Positions 51,401-63,756 of a stretch of DNA of 64,000 nucleotides are shown piece by piece (position 1 is the first letter of the stretch; every line of letters begins with the position of its first letter). The notes beneath the pieces were generated by a model that saw only the letters and a program-made list of their open reading frames with translations, was not told where the DNA came from and did not search any database. The DNA is taken from positions 7,635,221 through 7,699,220 of the forward strand of contig LR746270.1 of NCBI GenBank assembly GCA_902729315.2, written 5' to 3'. Made by a program: the position numbers and the translations under genes. This DNA comes from Spirodela intermedia (taxonomy: Eukaryota; Streptophyta; Magnoliopsida; Alismatales; Araceae).

Positions 51401-53390
51401 TTATTTGTTTGCAAAGACTTAAGTGAGCTCTTATTATAAGTTAGAAGTAATAGAAAAAGTTCAAGTTTTCAACTTAAGGAAAAGCTTAAGTCTTATGGAA
51501 ATGGCCGACCTAATATGTTTATGGGCCCAAGAGAGGGTGTCATCTTGGCCTACTTTATTTGGACTTAAAGGGCTATCAAGAGATGAGATTTAGGTCATCT
51601 ATCTTAGGGTGTCTTAAGATGAGATTAAGAAAAGAATTAGTATGCTGCTCTCATAATGATCTAGGCCATCTACTAAGAGAGACGGTTATTAACTATAATC
51701 GTCTATTGGAGGGGCCTAACTTGTGAAAGGATTAAAGGATCTCGTCCCCCCTCTTAGAGGGTGCTTTTTGGCTCTCTCTCTCTAGTAGTGGCTAGTTAAA
51801 AGAAATAGGAGGAAAATCAAGACCTAGTCAATGGTATTTTCGTGCCTAAGATCATTGTGGAGAAGAGATTATCTGGAGTGCATCAAGATCGTCACAGATT
51901 GAGTATCACTTGTCTAAGGATTGGTGCACAATGGGGTTTGTACAAGATCCACATTTGAGGTCTCTTTGTAATCCTCTCTATGGATAAATTAATTTTTAAT
52001 TTGAACTAGTTTTATTATTTATTTTATCATTCAATTGCATTAGATTCATTCTCTCTTTTTCCACATTTTTCAGAATTTATCTTCACTTTTTTTACATTTA
52101 GTTCCATTCTTCACAATTACAAGTATATATATATATAAGAAATAAAATAGGTAGAATTCTTACTCTCATTACCCATGCTCCCTAAGGATCAGCCCTTACT
52201 TATCTTAAATAGAAGAGTGAGGTTTTATAAATATTATTTGCATGAACTTAGTTGCATCACGATGACATATTTAACTTCTAATTCGAGTTCATTAGATATC
52301 ACATTAGAATTAATGAGAATTGTGTGGCACTATATGGGTTTGAAATTTCTTCATTATACTAGATGTGCATGATGTGAAATCATTACTTTTAATTATTCTT
52401 GATATCAAAATAATCAATTAAATCTGAACTTTTTTCATAATTGCTCAAGATTCTTATAATCTTGAAGAATATTAATTAAAAATGATCTTAAAATATCATA
52501 AGTCACCAATGTAATGATTGTGTATTTTGAGATAATTATTTAATATGCCCATCTACTCTTTATAATTTATTAGAGCAATATGTGGTAAAATCAAATGTAA
52601 AATTATCAAGGTTTATTTTGGTTCTTATAAGACTTATTTTTGTGATAGAGAATGTTTAGTAAACTTGTAGCAAAAGAACAAGCTTCACATTTTTATTTTT
52701 ATGTTTAAAAATTATACATATTTTCTTCTCTTGGATAATATCCTAATCATAAAGGAAATATTGTGTTGATTTCTAATCATTCAATTTTCTAATAATTTTA
52801 AGATTTTAATATTTAAAAATAACAGAAAATGTGGGAGGTTTTTTAATCAAATTTATTTATAATTCAGCATCTTTTCAATGACCAATTAGTTAAAAATCAC
52901 CACCTCTAAACTCTTGACCATCGTAAGAATTTTTCTAACATTTTGTATTTAAAAAGGAACTTCAATGTGGAGCTCTTTAATGTTTGGTCAAATTGAAAAA
53001 AGACACTAAGCTAAGGAGAACATTGATTCAAACACAACCATCCCTAAATTGCTTGAAGTATTAAAGTTTTTTATAATAAAATAGCCTTTCATGTAAAGAG
53101 GACAAATCAAATTAACCTAATTCAACATCATCTTTATTGAATTTCCAAATGTACCTCAAGTTAAATTGATGACCAAAAGTATTCCACACTAAATTCATAA
53201 GAAAAATCTGGAAAAATCATATGATTTACAATCAAAGAAAGGATACCAAAGAATTTATGAGTAATGAATCAAAGTCAAACTTAGTATCCAATTAATTCAT
53301 TCCCCACTTCTTAATCTTACACTATAGTCATAAGACATCTAAGAATATAAAGTAATAATTTAAGTAAACTTAAAATGACAAAATCAAAAT
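48433..53390. other. AT-rich intergenic desert
   Basis: No gene recognised. The segment 51480-51990 is more GC-rich and reads like a degraded retrotransposon LTR leader (CT run near 51772, then GGATTGGTGCACAATGGGG phrasing), but neither terminus could be located. Confidence 0.45.
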
Positions 53391-53610
53391 TGTTGGATTT
53401 AAGGCCATATCAACATCAAGAAGTGGGGGTTGAATCAATCATATCTTGATTTTGAGTTCTAATTGATTGCTCAATTTTTCTTGATATCTTTTGATCTTTG
53501 ATTTCTATTGATTCTCTAGAGAGAAATCTCAAGGACACAAAATTTTTTATACTCTATCTAAATCCATCCTCCAAGAACACCCTATACTAGGGTTGCACTA
53601 AAAATACTTT
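53391..53610 (-). mobile_element. Terminal part of a copia-type LTR, reverse orientation (solo or truncated)
   Basis: Read on the minus strand, the sequence contains a CAACCCCCACTTCTTGAT stretch and ends in AATCCAACA at 53391. This matches the end of the LTR preceding the 9.3-kb copia relic. No primer binding site follows the terminus, so this is a solo LTR or 3' LTR. The other end was not located. Confidence 0.5.
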
Positions 53611-56600
53611 TTAGTGACTAATACTGATTATCATGTGCAGATCTTGTTGAATTTAAAATTAAACTTCTTCAAAATTCATAGCTATACAAATGTAAAAACA
53701 AATTACATGGTTCAGCTCCATGATGTGATAAATCACAAGTTTTATGACACGAAGTTCAAGAAAAATATAATGGACACCATTTTTCTTAAAAGTTGATGGA
53801 GAGGACTCATGTTCAAAATCTGATGAAGAGGGAATTACGTTTGATTTTCTTCTTGTTCTTCACATTTGGAAGTTAATTGATCAGGTAAGTTGTCACTAAA
53901 ATCAAGATAAGGAAAATTATTTTCAGATCAAGAATCACTTACCAGCTTGTTGTCATGTCATCAATGAATCAAGCTTCAAATTCTGTCCAAATTGACATAT
54001 AAATGTCTATAAAAATCGTTAGAACAAATTTTAACATAATTGAGGAATTGAAGATATTTTTTTTGGAAGTATTTAGCGATCGATTCTGAAAATATTCAAT
54101 TTCAAAATCTTAACTTTTTTTAGCAATTTGGATAGTCGGAAACCAATACGAGTCATCCTTTAAGTGTTTAAATCAATAATGTAGTCATTAAGTTGTAACA
54201 TAAACTACATGTAAAAAAAATTAAATCTGAATCACTTCAAATAAAATATAGATATGCAATAGACATTGAATCTTCATATTAGCATTCAAAATCAATAATT
54301 TGGAAATATTAATTTATAATTATTTCATTTCAACCATATGTCCAAAATAATAAACTTAATTTGATCTATTTACCTTCCACATATGTGTTTCTCATCATAA
54401 AAATATTTTTGGAAAATTAAAGCTCCTAAAGCCAAAAACAATTGTATGCAGTTAATTAAGTATTATAATATTTCATAATAAAATATTTTATATGAGTATT
54501 CTAATTAATTTCAGCAAACTACTTTGATGGTTAATACCTATGCCCCACAATTAGTAAACGTGTGAGGTTTACATCTTTAGTGGTCACTTGAATTCTAGAA
54601 ATTTAGAACTTTTAATCTTCACCTTGAATAAAACTAAAATATCATCAGATAAAGATAGAGCATTTAAAATTATAGTTAAGAAATTTCAACAATCAACAAT
54701 CTAATTTAGGAGTTTTAAATTCTTGTGTGAATAATACTTCATATAAACTCAATAGAACCGCTAGTTGTGATACCATATTAATTGAAATATTGATAACAAC
54801 ATGTGGAATTAAAGATCGTGCAGATTACACAAATCAAAATCATGTAATAGACTGTAATATAACAATATTTTGATAATAATGTTTATAATGTAGAAATCAG
54901 TTTTGAAATAATAAATTTTAATTTTTGCTTTGTCAATGTTTTTCCTTGGCCATCCCCTTTGATAATAAATTCTTCCATTTTGACTTTTCATGTCATGTAA
55001 TGTATTCTCGTCTTCAAATATTTCTCTTTCTTTTTGCCAGCAATAAAAATAGTTGAAAAGATATAGGAAATTTGAAGAAAAGTGACATAGAGAGGACTAT
55101 CTATACAAAGTGAAATGGAGCTAATGTCAAATGGTCTTTGTCTTCAGAGAAGTTGAATAACAATTTCCTACAATACTAGAGGAAAAAGGATCTAAAACAG
55201 TTTTAGATATGGTTATGCCTATTGAAGAGTATGAGTTGAAATTTTTTCTTATCAAATCTAGCAATTGATTGAGATGGAGATTGACCAAGTGGTTTTTCTA
55301 TAGATGAAGGTTTAGGGATTGATGAGATATTGTTTGTAAGAATCTAGTGGATTATCACTTAATATGATTTTTAATTACCAAATGATCATAAAAATACTAT
55401 AAAATTTTGGAAGGAGCCCATTATGATGTCTAATAATTATTTTGAAATCATAATGTTGTCTAATATGAGGGTTAATTGATTAAATCCTAAATCTTATGAT
55501 TTTTTTAGATTTCAGTCTAAGATACTGATGTGACTTAGTATAGTAAATCATGTAAATTTAAAATTTATATAAAACTAGAAAATATAAATTTTCAGATATT
55601 TAAAATTATTTTTGAAAAAATATGTCAATTATAATTCAATAAAATTTACAAAAATATTGGTAATGTTCCAAGTCAATTACAAGGATCTAATATAATATCG
55701 GGTAATTGTTTAGAATTTTTCTCAAAGAATATGATTTTTTATGAATTATATACTAAGAAATAAAAATAAAATATATTTAAAATTTAGAAAAAAGGAAAAT
55801 AAGGGTGCAGACATCAGGATGACGTTAGCACTCGACGAACATGAATCGGGCAAAAATAGAGTTTCACTTGATGATTTTTACATAAATAATTATAAATAAT
55901 TTAATTAATTAAATTAATAAATGTCATAAAAATCGTAATTAAATGAAATATATCTTAATAAATTTAAATCACAAAAATTATTATTAAATGAAGTAAAAAT
56001 TAAGTTGAAAGTAGAAAAATAAAGTTTCATCGTTGCGTTTACAATGTGTTAACGATGCATTAGAATCTTGAGCATTCTAAAGGATTGTCATGTAGTGTCT
56101 ATGACTTTGAAGGATTTTTTTGAATAAGGATAACATGAACAATCTCTAGATCATCTTGCAAAGTCTAGAGACCAATGAAATAAGTCGTTGAATCGTCTCT
56201 AATAGCTATCATTAGATAGTAGAAAAATGACGACTTTATAACTTTTTGGCGGCTATCACTCAATGAAGAAGAGCTGAATAGAGGTGGGGTGTGTGTTAGG
56301 GAACTTCATCCTCAAGTCTGCACAGCAAGAGGAGGCTCTTTATTGCATTTAGTATGCTCTCAAGAGACGACGACTTATTTCTTGATGGATCATTCTCTTC
56401 CCGATGATGACTTGTTCGTCAATCAATCGGAGATGATTTACTCGATAGATTTGTGATACTTTTATCACGAATCGTTTAATAATTTTAGTAACAATGCTTT
56501 GTGAATCGTGTTAATAAGATTTTTGCTAATGATCTAGCGATTCTAATAGCTTAATCCTTCATTGACGATCTACAAAAAAGTCATGATAATCAGATAAAAA

Positions 56601-59600
56601 TACTAATTTTAGCTCTGAGAAGATTTAAACTCATGTTGATTGCTTGTTTACATGAGAGAGATTTAAATTACTCTAATACCTTTATCAAGTGATGTCATCA
56701 TAATATATTTTTATTATAATAAAAAGGTAGTTTAGGTATTCAAATCTTTGAACCCTTTTAGGGAAGGTGTGATATAGGTTTAGTCCCACATCACCTATAC
56801 ACTGAAGTTTTAAGTTAATATATAGTAATATCATATTTTGGAAGTAATGAGTCCCTTTCTCTTGTGTGTATGACCACTCCTTACCCCATAGTCAGTTGGC
56901 CACTGGTAACATAGAAGGGGAGTGGTGCATGTGTGTCCCCACTATTTTAGTCGCTCAAACTCTTGCTCGCAGCTCCCCTTGACTGTGCTTTCTACCTGCT
57001 TGTAGGCCTAGCTGGCTAACGAGTCCCCTTATTTGCTATAATTTTATTTTAATTTCTTTTTCTTTATTTATCTCAAAAATAGAACTATAAAAATCATATA
57101 AATTTATAAAAAATCACATAATGAGTCAAAAATTCACTTTAATCAACTAAAAATTATTTTTCACAATTTAACATAAATATAAGTTTATTTATCATGAGTT
57201 CAGACTAAAACTATATTATTTACTAATTATTAACTCATGATAATGAAGACTTGTCAGATACTCAAAGACTTTTATAATAGTTTGGCTCCATACCTATGTC
57301 CACTTCTCAATAATATACTTATTTTTGGGTTCTACTAAATCATTAATTATATTAACAATCCATAACTACTAGGTTCAATTCTCTAAAATATCTCTTTAAC
57401 TTTTTCTTTTAAATTGATGGCTTTATGAGGCTCACCACTAATCACAAGGATTAATCCCTTGAGAGATTAAATCAATATTTAATTATAAGTTTTCACATAA
57501 AAAATAAGAAAGAATTTCACTATAGGATATTTTCAATCATTGACATTGACTTGAGGTGCATATGGAAACATGATAAATATGATGTTAAATTAAAGCCAAT
57601 TTTCTTTCTCTTATTTTTTGTAGGGAAGCTCTTTGAAGGTTGAAGATGTTGGCACTTTGATTAGTTGAAGATGACCTTGCTTCAATTGAATCTTGGTTTT
57701 CAAGTCATTGTCTTCTAGTCATTTGATCAAATTCAAAGTTTGTTTCAATTTATGCATAATTCTCTAATAAAATGTTAGAAAGATTTTTAAGATGGTAGAG
57801 AAGCCAAAGATGATCATTGTAAACTAATTATTTATTGGACAAATGTTGGCCTTGTAGAGAACTTTGATTTGATAACCTCTCTTATTTTCTGCCTTTTTGC
57901 AATGTTAAAATTTTGAAATTAGTTCAAAACTTGAATGGTCCTAAACTAATGCAACATATATTGGTCCCTTGATAGATAGATAAATAAGAAGAGGGGAAAA
58001 TTGATTTTTAATTTTCATTTGATTAAGTATATTAAATTTTATTTTACGTATTATTATCTCAATTATGTCTCTATATTAATACATAAATATAAAAAAATCA
58101 AGAAGAAATTAAGCACACATAATTTTAGAGTTATTTAATTGAACTCCATCATCCATGATTCACTTTTGAAGATTCCACTTAAATTCTACTATTCCACCAC
58201 TAGAGTACATTTTATTTTAGAGGGATGAAGAACTACATACATCTCCAAGCTCTTCAAACTTATGATAACTCAATTTAAAATCTTAATCTTAAAATTCTTT
58301 GATTTTTTTGTTGCAAACAAGCTGTAAATGTTTCAATGGCCTATGTCATTTTGTTAGGGACACACCTCAATTTTCTTAACAAGTCTACACACGACAAATT
58401 AAAACACAAGCAAAGAAGAATGTGGAACAATGTTACCATAACTGTCAAATATCATTTTGGTGCACCAAGAGTTAATAAATGATTTGAGAAGTGTTGGGTT
58501 GTGGGACAAAGCACTTGAGGTTTTAAATGGTATTCACAACTCCAATAAAATGATCAAACCTTACCCTTGAATCTTGGAGTGGAGATGATGAAGAAGATTA
58601 CTGTTCATTGAAGTAGCCACCATGGTCTTATAATCGCGTACTTTCTTTTTACCCTAATTTGGACAAAATATTCCTTTTATGGGTCAAGCTTGATCACTCC
58701 ATTTTGGCCCTTATCGAGACAAATGGTCAGGTTTAAGTGGGGCCTTAAGGGGCTGTGTGGAGATTCTAAAAAATACAGAAAAATAATTTTAAATATTTTA
58801 AAAATCATAAATTTTTCAATACATCAAATTTTGACTTGCGACTTTATCTTTTTTTTTTCTCTGTTTTATCAAAAGAATATTATTTAATTAGTGCTCCAAC
58901 AAATAAGGCTATTCAAAATGTAGAGATGTACCCTTGAGAATTTATAAAAATCAAGAACCTTGTTTATTATTAACAATAATATACTTAGAAATATGGTAAT
59001 TGGCTTGGATTGAAAACACTATTCTTACCCTATGTATAAGATTCCATTAATCTTAACTTTTTCCATGAATGTGAGACTGATCTAACATGGATTCTTTCCC
59101 AACTTTAAGGGTGTCGCAGGTTTTATACATGAAAGACCAAAGTAGCATGGGACTATCAACCATGAACATGATAATTCTAAATCAATCGTGCATGTTAAGC
59201 TTCAAAAATGTATTTCATGAAAATGAGTTAATGTAGAGATGAATTGTATTCTCTTGACATTTGTGATTTCAATAATTGTATTTCATAAAAGTCTTTAGAA
59301 TGTGAAGCTATCTTTCTTGTTGTCATTTTCATCTAGAAAACCAAAATGCTGTTATCAATTTTTATGAATGAAATAGTAATGAGAAGTTTGGATTAACAAA
59401 TGATTCTACACCAAATTTATATGACAAGTATTATACAGTTATCTTAAAGCCTATTTCACCCTTCTCCTACCTAACATATTGGGCTTCGCCATTTTTTCTG
59501 AGTGACTGTGTTACAAAACGACTGAAGTATCGAATCAAATCGCTGATATTTTGGAAAGCGCCATTAAATGACAATGATTTCAACTAGTTGGGATGAGGGG

Positions 59601-60410
59601 TGGGAAAGTATTGAGCCTTTGGAGTCATGCTCACGCCTACTTGCGCCTAATATAGAGGGGCTCAATATCGCAGAATATTTTGAATTTCATTCGTAGGTAT
59701 GGAAGGTTGTTTTCAAATCATGCAGAATTAGTTTAATTCGGGATTAAAGAAATAAGCCTGAAAACCACTTGCTTCGAGTAAAAAAGTAGAAGTGAGAATT
59801 TTTCAAAAAAAAAAAAAGGAGAGCTTTATCGTCAGATATTTCAGTGTTTCAAAATTATATATAGTTTTTATAATGAACACATTTTTCTAAAAGTGATAGC
59901 TATTTCATTGAAGATACTAAGAGTTAACTTAACCAAAACTTCCATGTATCTTGATATAAGAATATGGAATACAATAAGGTATCAAACTATAAGGTATACA
60001 ATATGGAACACAAACGGGATTTAATCAGGAAGAACTACTATTTTGACTGTAGACCCTAAGGTACCAATAATCTCTTGAAAACTTTATTTGTAAAAAAAAA
60101 TATTTGGATAAAATTTTAGCAGGGCGCCTGTCAATGATATCATATTAAGTGGGGCTACCCCAAAAACGATTGAAATTAGTTTCACCAATAAAATTACTCT
60201 TCAATGGATAAAATTTTCAAATCAGCGTCTTATCTTATCTCATCTCTCTCTCTCTCTCTCTCTCTCTCCCGCTCTATCTGGGCACGTAATGAGAGGGCAT
60301 TTTAGGCACGATAATTACCCGAAAAACAGCTCCGGTTTAGAGAGAGAGAGAGCGATAGAGAGGAGCGCCATGAAGATAGCTAATTGATGCGATAGAGACA
60401 TTTCCCCAAA
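53611..60410. other. AT-rich intergenic desert
   Basis: No gene recognised in either strand. A GC-richer patch at 56750-57010 contains AGTCCCACATCACC, a phrase common in plant LTRs. A CT run is at 60242-60268 and GA runs near 60340, where composition changes toward the next gene. Confidence 0.5.
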
Positions 60411-61034
60411 CATTATATTTTGAAAATTACGCTTCCCCGTTTTGCCCTACCAGCCCACGTTCTCCTGCTCCCCAAAATACGGGCCTCATTTTGGGCGAGG
60501 CGCCTGCCCTTTCTGCCGGCGGCCCGCCCGGTAACCCCCCCACCCCCGTTCTGCCCGCTTCGCAGGGAAGAACGTTCACCGGCAGTGCGTTCCACCGATC
60601 CTGCCGCGCCGCCACGTCACGTCAGATTTTCTTCGTGCGTGCTGCCTCGTACCGATTCAAACTCATCCTCATGCTAGCGGTGCGCATCCTGCCCGGTAGT
60701 CACGTTTATGGTGTAAATACCATTGCAAAAAACAGTGAAGGATCGCATCTTGAACGGCGAAGATTCGCATGAAGCAGAACCCACAAATCAAAGCGAAGAA
60801 AAAGATTCGATCTTTAGGAGGATTTCTGGGGAAGAGTCTTGGAGTACAATTCCTCTTTTGGAAATATAGTTTCCAAAAGAGGAATTGGGTAGATTTTCCG
60901 CCGAGAAAGATCTCATTATGACCGGGGAAAGATGGCATGAAGTCAGAACCCAAATCAAAACGAAGCAAAATATTCGAGGAGCGGAAAATTGTAGGAGACC
61001 ATCGTTCCGCCCGAGACGGCCGGCCGTAGAAGGG
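60411..61034 (-). other. 3' flank of the exonuclease gene with direct and inverted repeats
   Basis: GC-rich from 60420 to 60640 with overlapping open frames on both strands but no recognised family. A 43-base sequence beginning GCATGAAGCAGAACCC (about 60768) is repeated with few changes at about 60933, and a perfect hairpin lies between the copies. Confidence 0.5.
60848..60886. repeat. Perfect 17-bp inverted repeat with 5-base loop
   Basis: AATTCCTCTTTTGGAAA (60848-60864) pairs exactly with 60870-60886 around TATAG. The hairpin sits between two copies of a direct repeat, 149 bases from the exonuclease stop codon. Confidence 0.95.
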
Positions 61035-61658
61035 TCAGAACTCGCCGGCGATCAACCGGCGACCAACCTCGAAGGAGACGAAGGCGTCCATGCAGGCGTA
61101 CTTCACCTGCTCCAGAGAGAGCCACTCGCAGTCCCACCGGCTCAGCGTCACCCTCTTGGGCTTAATCAACTCGATTCTCATCACCGCCCTCGCCAGCGCT
61201 GCCAGCCCAGCTCGCCGGAGCTCCGGCCTGCCCGTCTCCTCCGCCGCCATGGGGCTCAGCTCCACCGGTCGCCGCACCAGGAGATCGTAGTCTTCGAGCA
61301 GATTTTCAGCGTCGATGGAGACCCCAACGCCAACGAAGGTAAAGCGGTCGTCGGCGAGGAACTCGAAGAGGGCGGCGGGGATATAGTCCGCGCGGTAGAT
61401 TTGGAAGAGGAGGCAGCGGCGGCCGACGCAGAGCTGGAGGAGTGCCACCGGGTTCCGCTCACCGCGTTGGCGCTGGGGGAGCCACTCGGCGTCGAGGCCG
61501 ACGACGAGGCGTCGGAGGCAACAGCGGTGGATGCGCTGGATGGTAGTCAGCCAGGCGGTGACCTCGTCGCCGGAGCTGGTCACCATCGCGAGGACGCACT
61601 CGTCGTCGAAGGTCACAACGAAGGTGGAGTCCCCCCTGTCCATAATCTCTGCTGCCAT
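61035..61658 (-). CDS. Werner syndrome-like DEDDy 3'-5' exonuclease
   Basis: Predicted 3'-5' exonuclease of the DnaQ/RNase D fold, like the plant exonuclease-only WRN relatives; no helicase is attached. Single exon, 207 residues, usual for the group. The exo I motif is VVGLDAEW with Asp56 and Glu58. Exo II is the GVSIDAENLLEDYDL segment with Asp116. Exo III is YACMD with Tyr187 and Asp191, which defines the DEDDy type. VALLQLCVGRRCLLFQI fits the central strands. The spacing before exo II is about two residues shorter than in human WRN. The N-terminal FDDECVLAMVTSSGDEVTAWL matches the hydrophobic/acidic start of plant homologues. It is very GC-rich, and opposite-strand frames are shadows. The first ATG is used. 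Two-metal catalysis on DNA or RNA ends is known for the family; the natural substrate is not established here. Confidence 0.9.
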   Translation of the reverse strand: MAAEIMDRGDSTFVVTFDDECVLAMVTSSGDEVTAWLTTIQRIHRCCLRRLVVGLDAEWLPQRQRGERNPVALLQLCVGRRCLLFQIYRADYIPAALFEFLADDRFTFVGVGVSIDAENLLEDYDLLVRRPVELSPMAAEETGRPELRRAGLAALARAVMRIELIKPKRVTLSRWDCEWLSLEQVKYACMDAFVSFEVGRRLIAGEF

Positions 61659-62928
61659 CCTTCGGCGCCGGAGAAGGCGAGGAGGAAGACGATGACGGGG
61701 AGAGAAGAGTTTGCTCTCGGATCTTCAGGAAGAGGAGAGGACTTGTGTCGCCTGAGAGAGGGAGGGAGAGAGGGAAGGTGAGGGTTTTAGGGCCTGAGGA
61801 AATGTAGGAGAAACGGTGGGCGACCCTTGGCTTTCCCTGCGCAGGGACTGCCATTAATAGCATGAAGTTACCTTTTAAAGAAGCTCGGAGCCAGGGCCGG
61901 CGCGGGGTTAGGCCGCTCTCGACGTCCTTTCAGTGCCCGAGGGAGAATAGAGAGACACAGAGAGACAGAGGGAGAGAGAGAGGCCGTGGTAAAATGTCCC
62001 GTTTAGGCCATCATTATATCAAGGAAACGGCGGCACAACTTAACAATTTAGGTCTTCACGGTAGTTGAGTAGGCTCTGGCCTCGCCTCATCGAGTGCGCT
62101 CATACGAGAAGAATATATTGTTCTTTAATGTACGACGAGAATGAGGAGGTCAACATCAGAGGAGGGAGAAAGAGAAAGAAAGATCGCGGAGAGAGATAGG
62201 ATAGAGAAAGAGAGATAGTTAAGAGAGAGAGGAGAGAGAACGAGAGATTGCAGAGAGAGAAAGAGAGATCGCAGGGAGAGATAGGAGAGAGAACGAGAGA
62301 TTGCAGAGAGAGAAAGGGATAACTGACTCTGCCTACTTGTTTTACTTGCTTCTTTGCTTCTAGTTGTTATTAGTCACCTTTGGGTAACCAACGTATTTCA
62401 ATTCTTTTTGGTCACAACATAATTCATTGAAACTAAACTATGTTTAGGAAGAATGTGCCGAATTGGCTGTTCTACTTGGTCTACTTACTGCTGAGAAAAA
62501 TAAAATCTGATAAAGTATTTTTAATTTTTACTAAAATATAAATTCAATTTAAAAGTCCGAGCTGAGCTAGGGTTTTAGCAAAAAAAAAAAAAGAAATTGA
62601 ACGAAAAATACATTTAGAGTGAAATCTTATGAAAGTATAAGTAACAAATTTTAATTAATCGATATTAAAAATGATACTAATGTGGGCAAGGCGGCCTTTT
62701 TGAGCAACTAAAAATATAAATTATTAAATATTTCAATTAATTAAAACGGGCTTTTGTTAAGCAGATGTACTGATGTATATAAACTTTACTATCACTATGC
62801 TCAAAGTATATGATGGTACTCTCACAAGCCAGCATAGAACGCAGCCGAAAGCCCAGAACCCAGAAGACACGTGCCGTGTAACACCAACTTATTACCACCT
62901 CGGATGCCGCACGTGCGATTCCCTTCGA
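61659..62928. other. Upstream region of the exonuclease and 3' flank of the LTP gene
   Basis: 61659-61860 is the GC/CT-rich leader of the exonuclease gene. 61930-62320 is GA-rich with a 53-base tandem repeat. 62330-62770 is AT-rich. 62770-62928 is probably 3' UTR of the lipid transfer protein gene. Confidence 0.5.
62231..62325. repeat. GA-rich minisatellite, 53-bp period
   Basis: GGAGAGAGAACGAGAGATTG begins at 62231 and again at 62284, with near-identical following text. A more decayed copy is visible at 62165-62215. Confidence 0.85.
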
Positions 62929-63020
62929 TTACTTTACTCTGCGAAAGCCGTGCACTTGGCTGCTGAGCATGGGGGAGAGAAGGAGAGGAGAGAGACGGAG
63001 AGAGGAGGGAGGAGGGGGGG

Positions 63021-63054
<34 letters not shown>

Positions 63055-63443
63055 GAGAGTCTCGGTACATGCACTTACTTGGAGCAGTCGACGGAGGGGC
63101 TGATCTGGTAAGGAACTGAGACGCCGCACCTGGTGGGGAGTCCAGCGGCGAGCGCCGGCTGGAACCCCGCAATCGCCGACGCAGCTGACTTCAGGCAGCT
63201 GCAGGCCTGCCGGCGGTCGGCTACGGTGCCGGCGGCAGCGCTCAGCGCCCGCACCCCGCCGCAGCACGACGCCGGAACGGGGCCCCCGATGGTCACGTAG
63301 CTCACGCAGGGGGCCATGTAGCTGGCCACCGCCCCGCAGCTGATGGCCGGCTCCACAGGTCCCAGGAGGACGGCCACTGCGAGGAGGCACAGCAGCAACT
63401 TCGGCGCCGCTGGGTGGAGCACACTAGCAACGAAGGTGGCCAT
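62929..63443 (-). CDS. Non-specific lipid transfer protein, type 1
   Basis: A secreted small protein that binds lipids in a hydrophobic cavity; roles in cuticle formation and defence are known for the family. Exon 1 is 63443-63079 and exon 2 is 62938-62929, giving 124 residues ending SVDCSKVK. The donor GTAAGT and acceptor TTTCGCAG are both strong, and this late intron position is typical of plant type 1 LTP genes; without splicing the protein would stop two residues earlier. The hydrophobic signal peptide spans about residues 12-33, and the mature chain starts near AISCG. All eight cysteines are present: 36, 46, 60, 61, 81, 83, 106 and 120, in the C-C-CC-CXC-C-C order with type 1 spacing. 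The intron holds a GA microsatellite. The gene is GC-rich with a TATA box 73 bases before the ATG. Confidence 0.94.
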
Positions 63444-63515
63444 GGTTTGCTGGTGGTGTCAACTGCGACTCTCTCTCTCTCTCGCACACTCTCATTTCCC
63501 AGGCAAGATGCCTTC

Positions 63516-63522
63516 ATATATA
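63516..63522 (-). promoter_or_regulatory. TATA box of the LTP gene
   Basis: On the minus strand TATATAT followed by GAAGG lies 73 bases upstream of the ATG at 63443, a plausible position for a short-leader plant gene. Confidence 0.65.
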
Positions 63523-63576
63523 CACGACGAATGGGAGTGGGAGCACGCAGGAATTTCTACTTCAATAGTAGCCACC

Positions 63577-63651
63577 CAAGAAGGCGGCGGTGTTAAGTAC
63601 TCAAGAAGGCAGTGGTATTAGCTACCCAAGAAGGCAGCGGAATCAATGCAT
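63577..63651. repeat. Three 25-bp tandem repeats upstream of the LTP TATA box
   Basis: CAAGAAGGC(G/A)G(C/T)GG occurs at 63577, 63602 and 63627, exactly 25 bases apart, ending about 55 bases upstream of the TATA box. Confidence 0.93.
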
Positions 63652-63680
63652 GGCAGTCAGGATAGTCGCCATCAACTGAT

Positions 63681-63685
<5 letters not shown>

Positions 63686-63739
<54 letters not shown>
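63686..63739. repeat. CT microsatellite flanked by a 15-bp direct repeat
   Basis: About 27 CT units. GCATGGCAGTCAGGA occurs on both sides, at 63648 and 63742. Confidence 0.95.
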
Positions 63740-63743
<4 letters not shown>

Positions 63744-63756
63744 ATGGCAGTCAGGA

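Noticed and set aside
60413-60772. Overlapping GC-rich open frames on both strands beside the exonuclease gene
   Set aside because: Open by composition only; no motif and no conserved start.
61862-62068. 68-residue frame between exonuclease and LTP genes
   Set aside because: Arg/Glu-rich from GA repeats, no family.
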